Source of the DNA: Ruegeria arenilitoris | GTDB taxonomy: Bacteria; Pseudomonadota; Alphaproteobacteria; Rhodobacterales; Rhodobacteraceae | Assembly (NCBI RefSeq): GCF_013031355.1 | Contig: NZ_WPZO01000001.1 | Coordinates: forward strand, 992,001 to 1,056,000 | Direction of reading: 5' to 3' | DNA: 64,000 bases | Shown here: in pieces, positions 35,206 to 44,265 of the stretch | Layout of the letters: each line of letters begins with the position of its first letter | Numbering within the stretch: position 1 is the stretch's first letter | The notes under the pieces: model-generated | What the model saw: the letters and a program-made list of their open reading frames with translations, nothing else | Databases searched by the model: none | What the model was told of the DNA's origin: nothing | Position numbers and translations under genes: made by a program

Positions 35206-36570
35206 TTATTCCGCCGGAACGCCAACCGCGCGAACCGACCGCATCCAGAACCGTGCCATCAGCAAAACGGCGGCGCAGGCAAGGCCCAGCACGAGGCCCA
35301 GCCAGATGCCGATCCCGTCCATGCCCTGCACGAAGCCGAAGTAATACGAGGCCGGTATCCCCACGACCCAATAGCTGAGCCCGGCCATCACCATCGGTAT
35401 CTTTGCGTCCTGCAACCCGCGCAGCAGGCCCAGCGCAATCACCTGCGCCCCGTCCACCAACTGGAACAGCGCGGCCATGGCCAGAAGCCCGGTGCCTATG
35501 GCCAGGATCTGCGGGCGCTGCGGATCATCGGATTCCATGAACAGTGAAATCAGCGGCTCGGCGCAGGTCAGGAACAGGATGACCGTCAGCACCGACATGA
35601 CCAAAGACATGCCTGTCACCGCGATGGCACCCTTTTCAAGATGCGCGCGGTCTTTGCGCCCCAGGGCATTCCCCGCCCGGATCGTCGCCGCATTAGACAG
35701 ACCCAGATGCACCATGAACGTGGCCGAGGCCAGGTTCAGCGCGATCCCATGCGCCGCCAGTGGGACCTGCCCCAACCATCCCATCATGATGGCCGACATG
35801 GCAAACAGACTGACCTCGGCCAGCGTGGTCAGACCGATGGGCACACCAAGGCGCAGGACGCTGAAAAAGAACTCCCAATCCGGGCGCCAGAAGCGTTGGA
35901 ACAGGCTGTGTTCTGGCAGCACCCGCACCGCGTAGATCACCACAAAGACCAGCGACACGATCTGCGTCACCACCGAGGCGATGGCCGCCCCCATCACGCC
36001 CAGCTCAGGCGCGCCCCAATTGCCGAAGATCAGCGCATAGTTCGTCAGCGCATTCACCACCGCAGCAACGACGGTGATCCACAGTACAATCTGGGTCCGC
36101 TCAAGCGCGGCCAGATAGGATTTCAACACCATCACGATCAGCGCCGGGAACAGCCCCCAGCCCGCAACGCGCAAGTATTCCGAAGCAGTTTCAGCAACTT
36201 GCGGGTCTTGCTTCAAGGCGATCAGGATGGGCTGAGACCACCACAACAGCGGCATCACCAGTGTCGCATAAATCAACGACAGCCACAGCCCCATCCGGGT
36301 CGAGCGGCGAATGCTGGTCTCATCTTCTTCGGCGGCGGCTGTGGCCACCATGGGCATCACCGCCCAGCCAAACCCGGCCCCGAACAGGAACAGCACAAAA
36401 TAATAGCTGCTGGCCAGCGTCACAGCAGCCAGCGCCTCGACCCCGTACCAGCCCAGCATGATCGTGTCGGTAAGGCCGATCGCGAACTGCGCCAGGTGCC
36501 CACCGATCAGCGGAAAGCCCAGCACAGCAATCGCCCGGAAGTGGCCGCGATATGTCATCACCTTATTCAT
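35206..36570 (-). CDS. MATE-family efflux transporter
   Basis: 454 residues from ATG 36570 (ATG 36606 is also in frame). Twelve hydrophobic segments, with the MATE repeats LGFPLIGGHLAQFAIGLTDTIMLGWYGVEALAAV and, in the second half, LRLGVPIGLTTLAEVSLFAMSAIMMGWLGQVPLAAHGIA. It exports cationic compounds with sodium or proton exchange across the inner membrane. No regulator is adjacent. Confidence 0.92.
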   Translation of the reverse strand: MNKVMTYRGHFRAIAVLGFPLIGGHLAQFAIGLTDTIMLGWYGVEALAAVTLASSYYFVLFLFGAGFGWAVMPMVATAAAEEDETSIRRSTRMGLWLSLIYATLVMPLLWWSQPILIALKQDPQVAETASEYLRVAGWGLFPALIVMVLKSYLAALERTQIVLWITVVAAVVNALTNYALIFGNWGAPELGVMGAAIASVVTQIVSLVFVVIYAVRVLPEHSLFQRFWRPDWEFFFSVLRLGVPIGLTTLAEVSLFAMSAIMMGWLGQVPLAAHGIALNLASATFMVHLGLSNAATIRAGNALGRKDRAHLEKGAIAVTGMSLVMSVLTVILFLTCAEPLISLFMESDDPQRPQILAIGTGLLAMAALFQLVDGAQVIALGLLRGLQDAKIPMVMAGLSYWVVGIPASYYFGFVQGMDGIGIWLGLVLGLACAAVLLMARFWMRSVRAVGVPAE

Positions 36571-36669
36571 CCCATCAGCCTTATGCCCGGCCAAAGGCCG
36601 GGACAAGAGGGGATGAGTGAAATTTCAGGTTGAGACTATCTGTGCGCGGCCAGTTGGCTTAGCCGCCCA

Positions 36670-37590
36670 TTACGTTTCCGGGTGCAAGGTATTGCCCAGA
36701 ATATGCTCGGACCTATGGATCACGTGATGGGCCTGCCCCACGATCAGAGGATCAGGTTGCCCCACGATATCATGATCCTTGTCGGGATAGTCCAGCGTCG
36801 ACAGGAAATGGCGCATACAGTTCAGGCGAGCGCGTTTCTTGTCGTTCGACTTGACGATGGTCCAGGGCGCATCGGCGGTGTCGGTGTAGAAGAACATCGC
36901 CTCTTTCGCCTCGGTGTAGTCGTCCCATTTGTCGAGGCTGGCCTTGTCGATCGGCGACAGCTTCCACTGTTTCAGCGGGTCGGTCTCGCGACTTTTGAAC
37001 CGGCGCTGCTGTTCGGTCTGCGTCACCGAGAACCAGTATTTGTAAAGCTGAATGCCCGAACGGACCAGCATCCGTTCCAGTTCGGGCGTCTGGCGCATGA
37101 ACTCAAGGTATTCGTTGGGCGAACAAAAACCCATGACCCGTTCAACGCCTGCGCGGTTGTACCACGACCGGTCGTAGAACACCATTTCGCCAACCGTCGG
37201 AAGCTCTTGAATATAGCGTTGGTAGTACCACTGGCCCTTCTCTTCCCAGGTCGGTTTGTTCAACGCCACGACGCGCGCCTGACGGGGGTTCAGGTGTTCC
37301 ATGAACCGTTTGATCGTACCACCCTTGCCTGCGGCATCACGGCCTTCGAACAACAGAACGAACCGCTGACCGGTCTCTTGCGCCCACAGCTGAACCTTCA
37401 GCAATTCCGCCTGCAACTGGGCCTTTTGCGCCTCATATGCGCTGCGCGCCATCTTGCGGCCATAGGGGTATTTTCCGCTCTCGAACGCCTGCCGAATTCT
37501 TTCGGGACTGGGCTGAGAAGGCTCGGGTTTTGGGGTCGGAACAATTTTGACGGGGGATTGTTTTTCTTCTATTTTTACCGCAGCTTCCAT
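36670..37590 (-). CDS. ppk2: Polyphosphate kinase 2
   Basis: 306 residues of class I PPK2. Walker A is FEGRDAAGKGGTIKRF; Walker B/lid region is VFYDRSWYNRAGVERVMGF; the nearby RFKSRETDPLKQWKLSPID is also diagnostic. It transfers phosphate from polyphosphate to nucleoside diphosphates (usually GDP or ADP). The first 30 residues are proline/lysine-rich and likely disordered. AAGGAAAAA precedes the ATG. Confidence 0.95.
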   Translation of the reverse strand: MEAAVKIEEKQSPVKIVPTPKPEPSQPSPERIRQAFESGKYPYGRKMARSAYEAQKAQLQAELLKVQLWAQETGQRFVLLFEGRDAAGKGGTIKRFMEHLNPRQARVVALNKPTWEEKGQWYYQRYIQELPTVGEMVFYDRSWYNRAGVERVMGFCSPNEYLEFMRQTPELERMLVRSGIQLYKYWFSVTQTEQQRRFKSRETDPLKQWKLSPIDKASLDKWDDYTEAKEAMFFYTDTADAPWTIVKSNDKKRARLNCMRHFLSTLDYPDKDHDIVGQPDPLIVGQAHHVIHRSEHILGNTLHPET

Positions 37591-37713
37591 TCAGTTTTTC
37601 CTTTTCTCACTATCCGTGGACACGGCTAGCAGAAGACGCAGTTTTTCGCTTTGATTGGTGTCAATTTGATGCCTGAAAAACCCATCTATTTGAGGGTAAG
37701 AAGGAAGGTCAAA

Positions 37714-38589
37714 ATGCACACAGAGATCATCGACCTGAACGGCCAGTCCTTCTTTTTGCGGCGCTGGGGCAAGCCCGACCTGCAACCCCTGCTGATGTTG
37801 CACGGCTTCCCTGAATATGGCGGCGCCTGGAGCGATCTGGCCCCGCATCTGGCCAACCATTTTCATTGCATCGCGCCGGACCAGCGCGGCTATGGGCAAA
37901 GCTGGTGCCCGAAGGGCGTAGGGAATTACACAGTCTCTCAACTGGTCTCGGACATGGCGGCACTGATCGAACAGGTTGGAACCCCGATCTACGTTCTGGG
38001 TCACGACTGGGGCGCGTCGGTGGCCTATGGGCTGGCCATGTTCCGCCCTGACCTGGTCAGCAGCCTGATCATCGCAAACGGTGTCCACCCGGTGCCGTTT
38101 CAACGCGCTATGGCCATCGGAGGGGCGCAATCCGAGGCGTCACAGTACATCAACGCCCTGCGTGCGCCGGATGCTGCAGCGCGTTTCTCGGCTGACAATT
38201 TCGCAAGGCTCGAACAGTTCTTTCGCTTCGGCATGGGAGTCGATTGGCTGTCCGACGACCGTATGCAGGACTATCGCACCGAATGGGCGCGCCCCGGTCG
38301 GCTTGAGGCGATGTTGAACTGGTACCGCGCCTCCCCTCTGGTCGTCGCCAAGCCTGGGGAGCCGCGCACTGATCTGCCCGAGTTGCCGCTGGAGCGCCTG
38401 ATGGTCCGCTGTCCGCACCTGTTGCTGTGGGGACCGGATGACAAAGCCCTGCTGCCCGAGGCCACCGCGGGGTTGGAAGAATTCGCGCCCAACCTGACCC
38501 GCATCGAAGTCCCAGACACCGACCACTGGCTGCATCACCAAAAAACCAAGGCCGTTGCACAGGCCATTCTGGAATGGGTCAGGGACTGA
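37714..38589 (+). CDS. Alpha/beta hydrolase, epoxide hydrolase/dehalogenase type
   Basis: 291 residues from ATG 37714 with AAGGAAGG just upstream; an ATG at 37651 lacks a site. LMLHGFPEYGGAW gives the oxyanion region (HGFP), APDQRGYGQS follows, and the nucleophile elbow VLGHDWGASVAYG has aspartate, as in epoxide hydrolases and haloalkane dehalogenases. Acid in GPDDKALLPE and histidine in PDTDHWLHHQ complete the site. It ends 4 bp from a convergent AhpD-like gene. Confidence 0.87.
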   Translation: MHTEIIDLNGQSFFLRRWGKPDLQPLLMLHGFPEYGGAWSDLAPHLANHFHCIAPDQRGYGQSWCPKGVGNYTVSQLVSDMAALIEQVGTPIYVLGHDWGASVAYGLAMFRPDLVSSLIIANGVHPVPFQRAMAIGGAQSEASQYINALRAPDAAARFSADNFARLEQFFRFGMGVDWLSDDRMQDYRTEWARPGRLEAMLNWYRASPLVVAKPGEPRTDLPELPLERLMVRCPHLLLWGPDDKALLPEATAGLEEFAPNLTRIEVPDTDHWLHHQKTKAVAQAILEWVRD

Positions 38590-38593
38590 CTGC

Positions 38594-39202
38594 TTAGGTA
38601 TGCCCCCAATCCTCGGGGTCGTCCGAGTTGTTCGGTGACAAGCCCAGAATGTCGCCCTCGGTCGAGCATCCCAACCCAAGAACCGTCCGGTTCGCATAAG
38701 CGAAATAGGCGCAAACCTGATTGATCTCGAGGATTTCACCGTCATCCCAGCCAGCATCCCGCAGGGCCTGGACATCTGCCTTGACCATTTCCGCCGGAGA
38801 CTCGGTCAGCTTGCGCGCATAGGTCATCGCAGCAATCTGAGCCTCGTCCAACGGAGCGGTGCTCAGCGTTTCCGCCTCAATCGCGGCGCGGATGGCGTGT
38901 CCCCGATCCGGGTCCTTCAGCAAGCGTTGCAGCCCGTTGAAATGATGTTCAACACAATAGCTGCACTGGTTCAGCGAACTGACCCAGACGCCCAGCACTT
39001 CAAGAAACCACTTTGGCACCTTGTTGGCCGAGTGGTGCAGGACGTTCTTGTACAGCGCCATGTGGCCTTCCATCGAATGCGGTCGCAGCGAATGCGCCAT
39101 CATGATGTTGTCGACGTTGTTGTTCGGCCCCGTGACCCGCTCATAGAGCTTTCGCAGCTTGCCGCTGGCCTGGTCGAATGGAACAGTCTTGATCCAGCTC
39201 AT
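38594..39202 (-). CDS. AhpD-like/carboxymuconolactone decarboxylase-family protein
   Basis: 202 residues. The CMD/AhpD core is visible: WFLEVLGVWVSSLNQCSYCVEHHFNGL, with the redox C-x-x-C and the following histidine (CSYCVEHH). It belongs to the uncharacterised peroxidase-related group. The second half contains VCAYFAYANRTVLGLGCSTEGDILG. It likely reduces or handles peroxides or a small organic substrate in the cytoplasm. It converges on the epoxide-hydrolase-like gene. Confidence 0.85.
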   Translation of the reverse strand: MSWIKTVPFDQASGKLRKLYERVTGPNNNVDNIMMAHSLRPHSMEGHMALYKNVLHHSANKVPKWFLEVLGVWVSSLNQCSYCVEHHFNGLQRLLKDPDRGHAIRAAIEAETLSTAPLDEAQIAAMTYARKLTESPAEMVKADVQALRDAGWDDGEILEINQVCAYFAYANRTVLGLGCSTEGDILGLSPNNSDDPEDWGHT

Positions 39203-39323
39203 GCGGTTTCCCCTCTTTTTGTCGCGTCGCCCTCACACCGGTTACGCCCGCATCACGGCAAGACGAAACTGGATTGGCCAACCATGTCAGGCTAAGCTCA
39301 CATAAGGCAAGGGGGAGTATCTA

Positions 39324-40163
39324 ATGGAATTGGCGGAAAAAACTGTCGCGGACTGGTACGCAAGTCACCCGATTTCTGCACCGCATATTCTGACCAAGTT
39401 GAAGAACCTCCGTGGGTCGCTCGAGGGTTTGACCCCGCAGGACCTCTACCCCTATGACCAGGATCACTATGACGGGCTCGAGGCGAACGCCCGGCTTGCC
39501 GACAAGGCCCATATGAACGCCGGAGACAGCGTTCTGGATGTCTGCGCCGGGCTGTGCGGCCCTGCGCGCTGGTACGTATCCGAGCGCGGCGTTCAGGTGA
39601 CTGGTGTCGACATCAGCCCCAACCGTGTCGACGGCGCGCAAGAGTTGAATACGTTGGTCGGACTTCAGGACCAAATTCACCCTGTTCTGGCCAGCGCGAT
39701 GGACCTGCCCTTCGACGATGAACAGTTCGACGCCGCCGTCAGTCAGGAATCCTTCCTGCACGTCCCCGACAAACCGAAAGCGCTGCACGAGGTGTTTCGC
39801 GTTCTGCGCCCCGGCGGCCGTTTTGCCTTTACCGACTGGGTGATGCATACACCTTTGCCCAACGATGAGATGGAGCAATACCGTCAACGTTTTGCCTGCC
39901 ACTCTTTGCTGAGCATTCCCGAATACGAATCCAAGCTGCAACAAGCCGGATTCGAAATTATCTCGTCCGACGACATAACCGGACCCTGGGGTGATATTCT
40001 GGCGCGGCGGCTCAGTATGTATCAGACTCTGGACGCCGAGGCGGAACGCGCGGGCAACCCTTCCAAGGGGGATGAATTCCTGAAGATGTATGCGAAATTT
40101 GTCGGCGACGTGCAGCAACACCGCATTGGCGGCGTGCGTCTGACCGCTGAAAAACCGCAATAA
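39324..40163 (+). CDS. SAM-dependent methyltransferase (class I)
   Basis: 279 residues. SAM-binding motif I is VLDVCAGLCGPARWYVSERGVQVTGVDISPNRV; FDAAVSQESFLHVPDKPKALHEVFRVLRPGGRFAFTDW covers motifs II and III. The class resembles small-molecule methyltransferases such as those acting on sarcosine/dimethylglycine. The substrate cannot be read. It ends 4 bp before the promoter of the 19-codon ORF. Confidence 0.88.
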   Translation: MELAEKTVADWYASHPISAPHILTKLKNLRGSLEGLTPQDLYPYDQDHYDGLEANARLADKAHMNAGDSVLDVCAGLCGPARWYVSERGVQVTGVDISPNRVDGAQELNTLVGLQDQIHPVLASAMDLPFDDEQFDAAVSQESFLHVPDKPKALHEVFRVLRPGGRFAFTDWVMHTPLPNDEMEQYRQRFACHSLLSIPEYESKLQQAGFEIISSDDITGPWGDILARRLSMYQTLDAEAERAGNPSKGDEFLKMYAKFVGDVQQHRIGGVRLTAEKPQ

Positions 40164-40167
40164 ATCT

Positions 40168-40233
40168 TTGACAATTCAGGTGACCGTCACCTACTAAGTC
40201 AGTCTGTCACAAATCTAAAACGCAATAAGGAGG
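40168..40233 (+). promoter_or_regulatory. Sigma70 promoter with a spacer palindrome and Shine-Dalgarno for a 19-codon ORF
   Basis: TTGACA (40168-40173) and TACTAA (40192-40197) are 18 bp apart. Their spacer carries AGGTGACCGTCACCT (40178-40192), a perfect 15-bp palindrome that overlaps the first base of the -10, an ideal repressor site. Downstream lies AAGGAGG (40227-40233), a perfect Shine-Dalgarno 8 nt before ATG 40242. The motif is not assigned to any known regulator family by me. Confidence 0.75.
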
Positions 40234-40241
40234 TTCGATCG

Positions 40242-40301
40242 ATGATGGATTTGTATCTGACGACGCCGTCCTTTTGTGACGCACACGCGGTCTTTGCCTG
40301 A
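40242..40301 (+). CDS. Small ORF encoding a 19-residue peptide
   Basis: ATGATG... encodes MMDLYLTTPSFCDAHAVFA and stops at TGA 40299-40301. A strong promoter, an operator-like palindrome and a perfect Shine-Dalgarno in good register argue for real translation. The peptide is neither hydrophobic enough to be a toxin nor of a known leader pattern (no run of one amino acid). It lies 103 bases upstream of a 2-oxoglutarate oxygenase, so it may be a leader peptide (uORF), a small functional protein, or a decoy. A hairpin at 40365-40384 lies between the two. Confidence 0.6.
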   Translation: MMDLYLTTPSFCDAHAVFA

Positions 40302-40364
40302 CTGTTCAGACTGACCGCGCCGCCTATTTTTCCGGCGACATCTCATCCCCGATTTTGTCCAATA

Positions 40365-40384
40365 CCCCTGCCTTGAAGGCGGGG
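40365..40384 (+). repeat. Stem-loop between the 19-codon ORF and the oxygenase gene
   Basis: CCCCTGCCTT at 40365-40374 pairs with AAGGCGGGG at 40376-40384 apart from a wobble. It ends 9 bases before the AGGTGA ribosome site of the oxygenase gene and has no U-run, so an attenuator or translation-control role is more likely than termination. Confidence 0.45.
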
Positions 40385-40404
40385 TAAAGCACTAGGTGAC
40401 TACC

Positions 40405-40986
40405 ATGCAGATTAACGAACTGCTCAATGACTATGTCTATGAAATAGAAAATTTTCTATCCGCCGAGATCTGTGATCGCTGGATCGCGGATATCGAAACT
40501 GCAGGATTTGAGCCCGCACTGATCAATGGCGTGAACGGTGCCACCCGCTGTCCGGACATTCGAAACAACGATCGCCTGATCCGCGATGACGCAGAAACAG
40601 CACAAGCCTTGTGGCAAAGCGTACAAACATTCGCGCCGCTTAGCTTTCGAAAGCGGGCAGCCGTGGGGCTGAACGAACGCCTTCGGTTCTACCGCTATGA
40701 CGTCGGGCAAATGTTTGACTGGCATCAGGACGGGTACTTCGAGCGACCCAATGGTGAGCGCAGCTTGTTCACCTTCATGGTCTATCTGAACGATGGATTC
40801 GAAGGTGGCGGCACCTCGTTTTGCGACATCTATGCTGGTCGCTCTTTCCCCGACTTCTGTGTAACGCCAAAAAAAGGGGCAGCCCTGTTGTTTTATCACC
40901 CGATCATGCATCGGGGCGATCCGGTCCTGTCGGGCCAAAAATATGTAATGCGCACCGACATTATGTATTCGCCCGAGAAGCAATAA
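40405..40986 (+). CDS. 2-oxoglutarate/Fe(II) oxygenase, prolyl-4-hydroxylase-like
   Basis: 193 residues from ATG 40405, preferred over GTG 40396 because AGGTGA lies 5 nt upstream. The double-stranded beta-helix iron site is complete: H-x-D in FDWHQDGYFE, distal His in PIMHRGDPV, and the 2-oxoglutarate arginine in YVMRTDIMY. FMVYLNDGFEGGGTSF is the typical core strand. It hydroxylates a protein or small molecule; the substrate is unknown. The promoter region with the 19-codon ORF probably drives it. Confidence 0.87.
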   Translation: MQINELLNDYVYEIENFLSAEICDRWIADIETAGFEPALINGVNGATRCPDIRNNDRLIRDDAETAQALWQSVQTFAPLSFRKRAAVGLNERLRFYRYDVGQMFDWHQDGYFERPNGERSLFTFMVYLNDGFEGGGTSFCDIYAGRSFPDFCVTPKKGAALLFYHPIMHRGDPVLSGQKYVMRTDIMYSPEKQ

Positions 40987-41105
40987 TATCCGGGCGCGTG
41001 GTGCCCTGTGTGGATCGCAGTTGTCCACAACACCTCGCGCCCCTCTTCCCCCGGACCACATCACCTGCCATAATGGACCCCAACCTAAAAACAAGAGCAG
41101 CACCG

Positions 41106-43064
41106 ATGCCCGACGATCTGTTGACGCCCAGCGCGACCGCCACCTACGACGCCTCCTCGATTGAGGTGCTTGAAGGGCTGGAACCGGTCCGAAAACGCCC
41201 CGGTATGTATATCGGCGGCACCGATGAGCGCGCGCTGCACCATATGGTGGCTGAAATCCTCGACAACTCGATGGACGAAGCGGTCGCGGGTCACGCCAAC
41301 CGGATCGAGGTCGAGCTGCACGCAGATTACGCCCTGACTGTGCGTGACAACGGGCGCGGCATTCCGATTGATCCCCACCCAAAGTTCCCGGACAAATCGG
41401 CGCTGGAAGTGATCCTGTGCACCCTGCACGCGGGCGGTAAATTCTCGGGCAAGGCTTACCAGACTTCGGGCGGTCTGCACGGCGTCGGCGCTTCGGTGGT
41501 GAACGCGCTGTCGGATTCGATGGTCGTGCAGGTGGCGCGCGACAAGACGCTGTTCGAACAGCGCTTCTCGCGCGGTGTTCCCTTGGGCCCGGTCGAGAAA
41601 ATCGGCGCGGCCCCCAACCGGCGCGGCACCACGGTCACCTTCCACGCGGACGAGGAAATATTCGGCCACCACCGGTTCAAACCGGCGCGGCTGTTCAAGT
41701 CGATCCGCTCCAAGGCTTACCTGTTCTCGGGCGTTGAAATCCGCTGGAAATCCCATATCGACGACGGCGAAACCCCGACCGAGGCCAGCTTTCACTTCCC
41801 CGGCGGCCTGTCGGACTACCTGAAAGAGACGATGAACGGCTCGTCCACCTATGCCGAGCAGCCCTTTGCTGGCACCGTGGATTTCAACGAGAAATTCGGA
41901 ACGCCCGGCAAGGTCGAATGGGCGATCAACTGGACGCCTTCGCGCGATGGGTTCATCCAGTCCTACTGTAACACCGTCCCCACCCCCGAAGGCGGCACCC
42001 ATGTCGCGGGGTTCTGGTCCGCGGTCCTGAAGGGGATCAAAGCCTACGGGGAATTGATCAACAACAGAAAAGCCGGTCAAATCACCCGTGACGACCTGAT
42101 CACCGGCGGCTGCGCGCTTGTGTCGTGTTTCATCAGCGAACCGGAATTCGTCGGCCAGACCAAAGACCGCCTAGCCACGGTCGAAGCGCAGCGGCTGGTC
42201 GAAAATTCGGTCCGCGACCATTTCGACAACTGGCTGGCCGCGGACACGAAATCCGCCGGCGCGATCCTCGACTTCCTCATCCTGCGGGCCGAGGAACGCC
42301 TGCGCCGTAGGGCCGAGAAGGAAACACAACGCAAGTCCGCCACTAAGAAACTTCGTCTTCCCGGCAAGCTGGTGGACTGTAGTAGTTCAACACGCGACGG
42401 CACCGAATTATTCATCGTCGAGGGCGACTCGGCGGGTGGGTCCGCCAAGATGGGCCGCGACCGCAAAACACAGGCGCTGCTGCCCCTGCGCGGCAAGATC
42501 CTGAACGTGCTGGGCGCGGCCAGCTCAAAACTGGGCACCAATGCCGAGATCAACGACCTGACCCAGGCGCTGGGTGTCGGCCTTGGCACCAAGTTCAACG
42601 TGGACGACCTGCGCTATGACAAGGTCATCATCATGACCGACGCGGATGTGGACGGGGCGCATATCGCCTCGCTGCTGATGACGTTCTTCTTCACCCAGAT
42701 GCGCCCGATGATCGACGCGGGGCACCTCTACCTCGCCTGCCCGCCCCTCTACCGCCTGACCCAAGGCGCCAAGCGCGTCTATTGCCTTGACGAGGCCGAG
42801 CGTGACGAGTGGTTGGAAAAAGGTCTGGGCGGCAAGGGCAAGATTGACGTGTCCCGCTTCAAGGGTCTGGGCGAAATGGACGCCAAGGACCTGAAAGAGA
42901 CCACGATGGACCCCGCGTCCCGGAAATTGATCCGGGTCACCATCGACGAGGACGAACCCGGCGAGACCGGCGACCTGGTCGAGCGACTGATGGGCAAAAA
43001 ACCCGAACTGCGGTTCCAATACATTCAGGAGAACGCGCGGTTTGTTGAGGAGTTGGATGTTTGA
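41106..43064 (+). CDS. parE: DNA topoisomerase IV subunit B
   Basis: 652 residues from ATG 41106 (ATG 41073 is in frame but the conserved family start is MPDDLL). GHKL ATPase: EILDNSMDEAVAGHA, DNGRGIPIDPHP, TSGGLHGVGASVVNALS. TOPRIM: IVEGDSAGGSAKMGRDRKTQALLPLRGKILN and DADVDGAHIASLL. With ParC it decatenates replicated chromosomes. Length is normal for ParE; no intein was seen. Confidence 0.96.
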   Translation: MPDDLLTPSATATYDASSIEVLEGLEPVRKRPGMYIGGTDERALHHMVAEILDNSMDEAVAGHANRIEVELHADYALTVRDNGRGIPIDPHPKFPDKSALEVILCTLHAGGKFSGKAYQTSGGLHGVGASVVNALSDSMVVQVARDKTLFEQRFSRGVPLGPVEKIGAAPNRRGTTVTFHADEEIFGHHRFKPARLFKSIRSKAYLFSGVEIRWKSHIDDGETPTEASFHFPGGLSDYLKETMNGSSTYAEQPFAGTVDFNEKFGTPGKVEWAINWTPSRDGFIQSYCNTVPTPEGGTHVAGFWSAVLKGIKAYGELINNRKAGQITRDDLITGGCALVSCFISEPEFVGQTKDRLATVEAQRLVENSVRDHFDNWLAADTKSAGAILDFLILRAEERLRRRAEKETQRKSATKKLRLPGKLVDCSSSTRDGTELFIVEGDSAGGSAKMGRDRKTQALLPLRGKILNVLGAASSKLGTNAEINDLTQALGVGLGTKFNVDDLRYDKVIIMTDADVDGAHIASLLMTFFFTQMRPMIDAGHLYLACPPLYRLTQGAKRVYCLDEAERDEWLEKGLGGKGKIDVSRFKGLGEMDAKDLKETTMDPASRKLIRVTIDEDEPGETGDLVERLMGKKPELRFQYIQENARFVEELDV

Positions 43065-43089
43065 CTATTAGAATTTGAAGGAAAGATAT

Positions 43090-44103
43090 TTGATTGACGA
43101 AGAACTTCTTGAACTACTCCGAATAAAAAACGGAAAGCTTTTTCACCGAGAAGGACGCAGCCTAGAGTTCAAAGAGCAATTTAATCTTGCTGGGCTAGCG
43201 GACTATTTCCGTGACTTCGCCGCTTTTGCGAACAATCGAGGCGGATTTTTGGTCTTCGGCGTCAAAGACGCACCCCGTGAGCTTTCCGGCCTTTCTGAAA
43301 AGTCTGCCGCAGCATTCGACAGTGTTGATCCTGAAAAAATCACGGGGTTTCTTGGAAAATTATTTTCGTCGGAAATTCGGTGGGACGCTGTAAGTATAAA
43401 AATTGACGGTAAAAAATTCGGCGCATTTAAGATCTATGAAGCCAAAACCAAACCAGTCATATCGCTTGCAGATGAGGGAAAAAACCAAACACTAAAAAAT
43501 GGCGATATTTACTATCGTTATGGCGGTCGCACGCAAAGAATTCTTTCTGCTGAACTACAAGCAATTATTGGCGACCGCATCAACGCAAACAATAAAGCTT
43601 GGATTGAGCGCGTTGAGCAAATTGGAACAACTGGCCCCCAAAATGCACTTGTAGTGAATACAACTGATGTAATGTCGAAAAATATGGGGAAACCACTCGT
43701 TATCGATACTGATTTGGCGAAAAAACTTCAGTTCATTAGAGAAGGCGACTTTGATGAAAAAGAAGGCGCTGCAACACTCAAACTTATTGGTGATGTGGTC
43801 CCGGTAAATGCCATTGAGATCGAAAAAGAAGTCGAGCGGGACATATTTGAGAAATACCCATATAGCGCGCTGGATGTTTGGAAGAGGATTCAGAAACTGA
43901 TACCGGGCGTAAAGCAAACTAACGTTTGGAAAGCTATCAACGAAAACGGCCTAAAAGGTGACGAACGCTATTCGAAGTATAATTTTAGAAACCGTCAACA
44001 AGAAGAAAAGTACAATGCGACCGGCTTGGTTTCGAATGCGACTCCTGTGATCTACAACGAAAACGCTATAGTTTTTTTGGAGAACATCCTCAAAGCCCTG
44101 TAG
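43090..44103 (+). CDS. AlbA_2 (Schlafen-type) domain protein, AT-rich, probably acquired
   Basis: 337 residues from TTG 43090, supported by AAGGAAAG just upstream; TTG 43075 gives a 5-residue longer form. The N-terminal AlbA_2/Schlafen domain is clear: EGRSLEFKEQFN, DYFRDFAAFANNRGGFLVFGVKD and DIYYRYGGRTQRI. The remainder is of unknown fold, lysine-rich. Base composition is plainly lower in G+C than both neighbours (many AAA, ATT, GAA codons), suggesting transfer. Such stand-alone proteins are often found near defence or mobile genes; none is adjacent here. Confidence 0.8.
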   Translation: MIDEELLELLRIKNGKLFHREGRSLEFKEQFNLAGLADYFRDFAAFANNRGGFLVFGVKDAPRELSGLSEKSAAAFDSVDPEKITGFLGKLFSSEIRWDAVSIKIDGKKFGAFKIYEAKTKPVISLADEGKNQTLKNGDIYYRYGGRTQRILSAELQAIIGDRINANNKAWIERVEQIGTTGPQNALVVNTTDVMSKNMGKPLVIDTDLAKKLQFIREGDFDEKEGAATLKLIGDVVPVNAIEIEKEVERDIFEKYPYSALDVWKRIQKLIPGVKQTNVWKAINENGLKGDERYSKYNFRNRQQEEKYNATGLVSNATPVIYNENAIVFLENILKAL

Positions 44104-44265
44104 ACGTTTCACGGTCGAGCACAAGTTCTCACACACAATACCCCCCTTGCCTAACCCGTTGATCTCGTTCACACTTACTCTCAAACCGTCATTCAAGAAC
44201 GACATTTGAGGTTCCGAGCGTCCAAGACCGAATAAGACCAACAGATATTCGAACGGGAGGACAAC

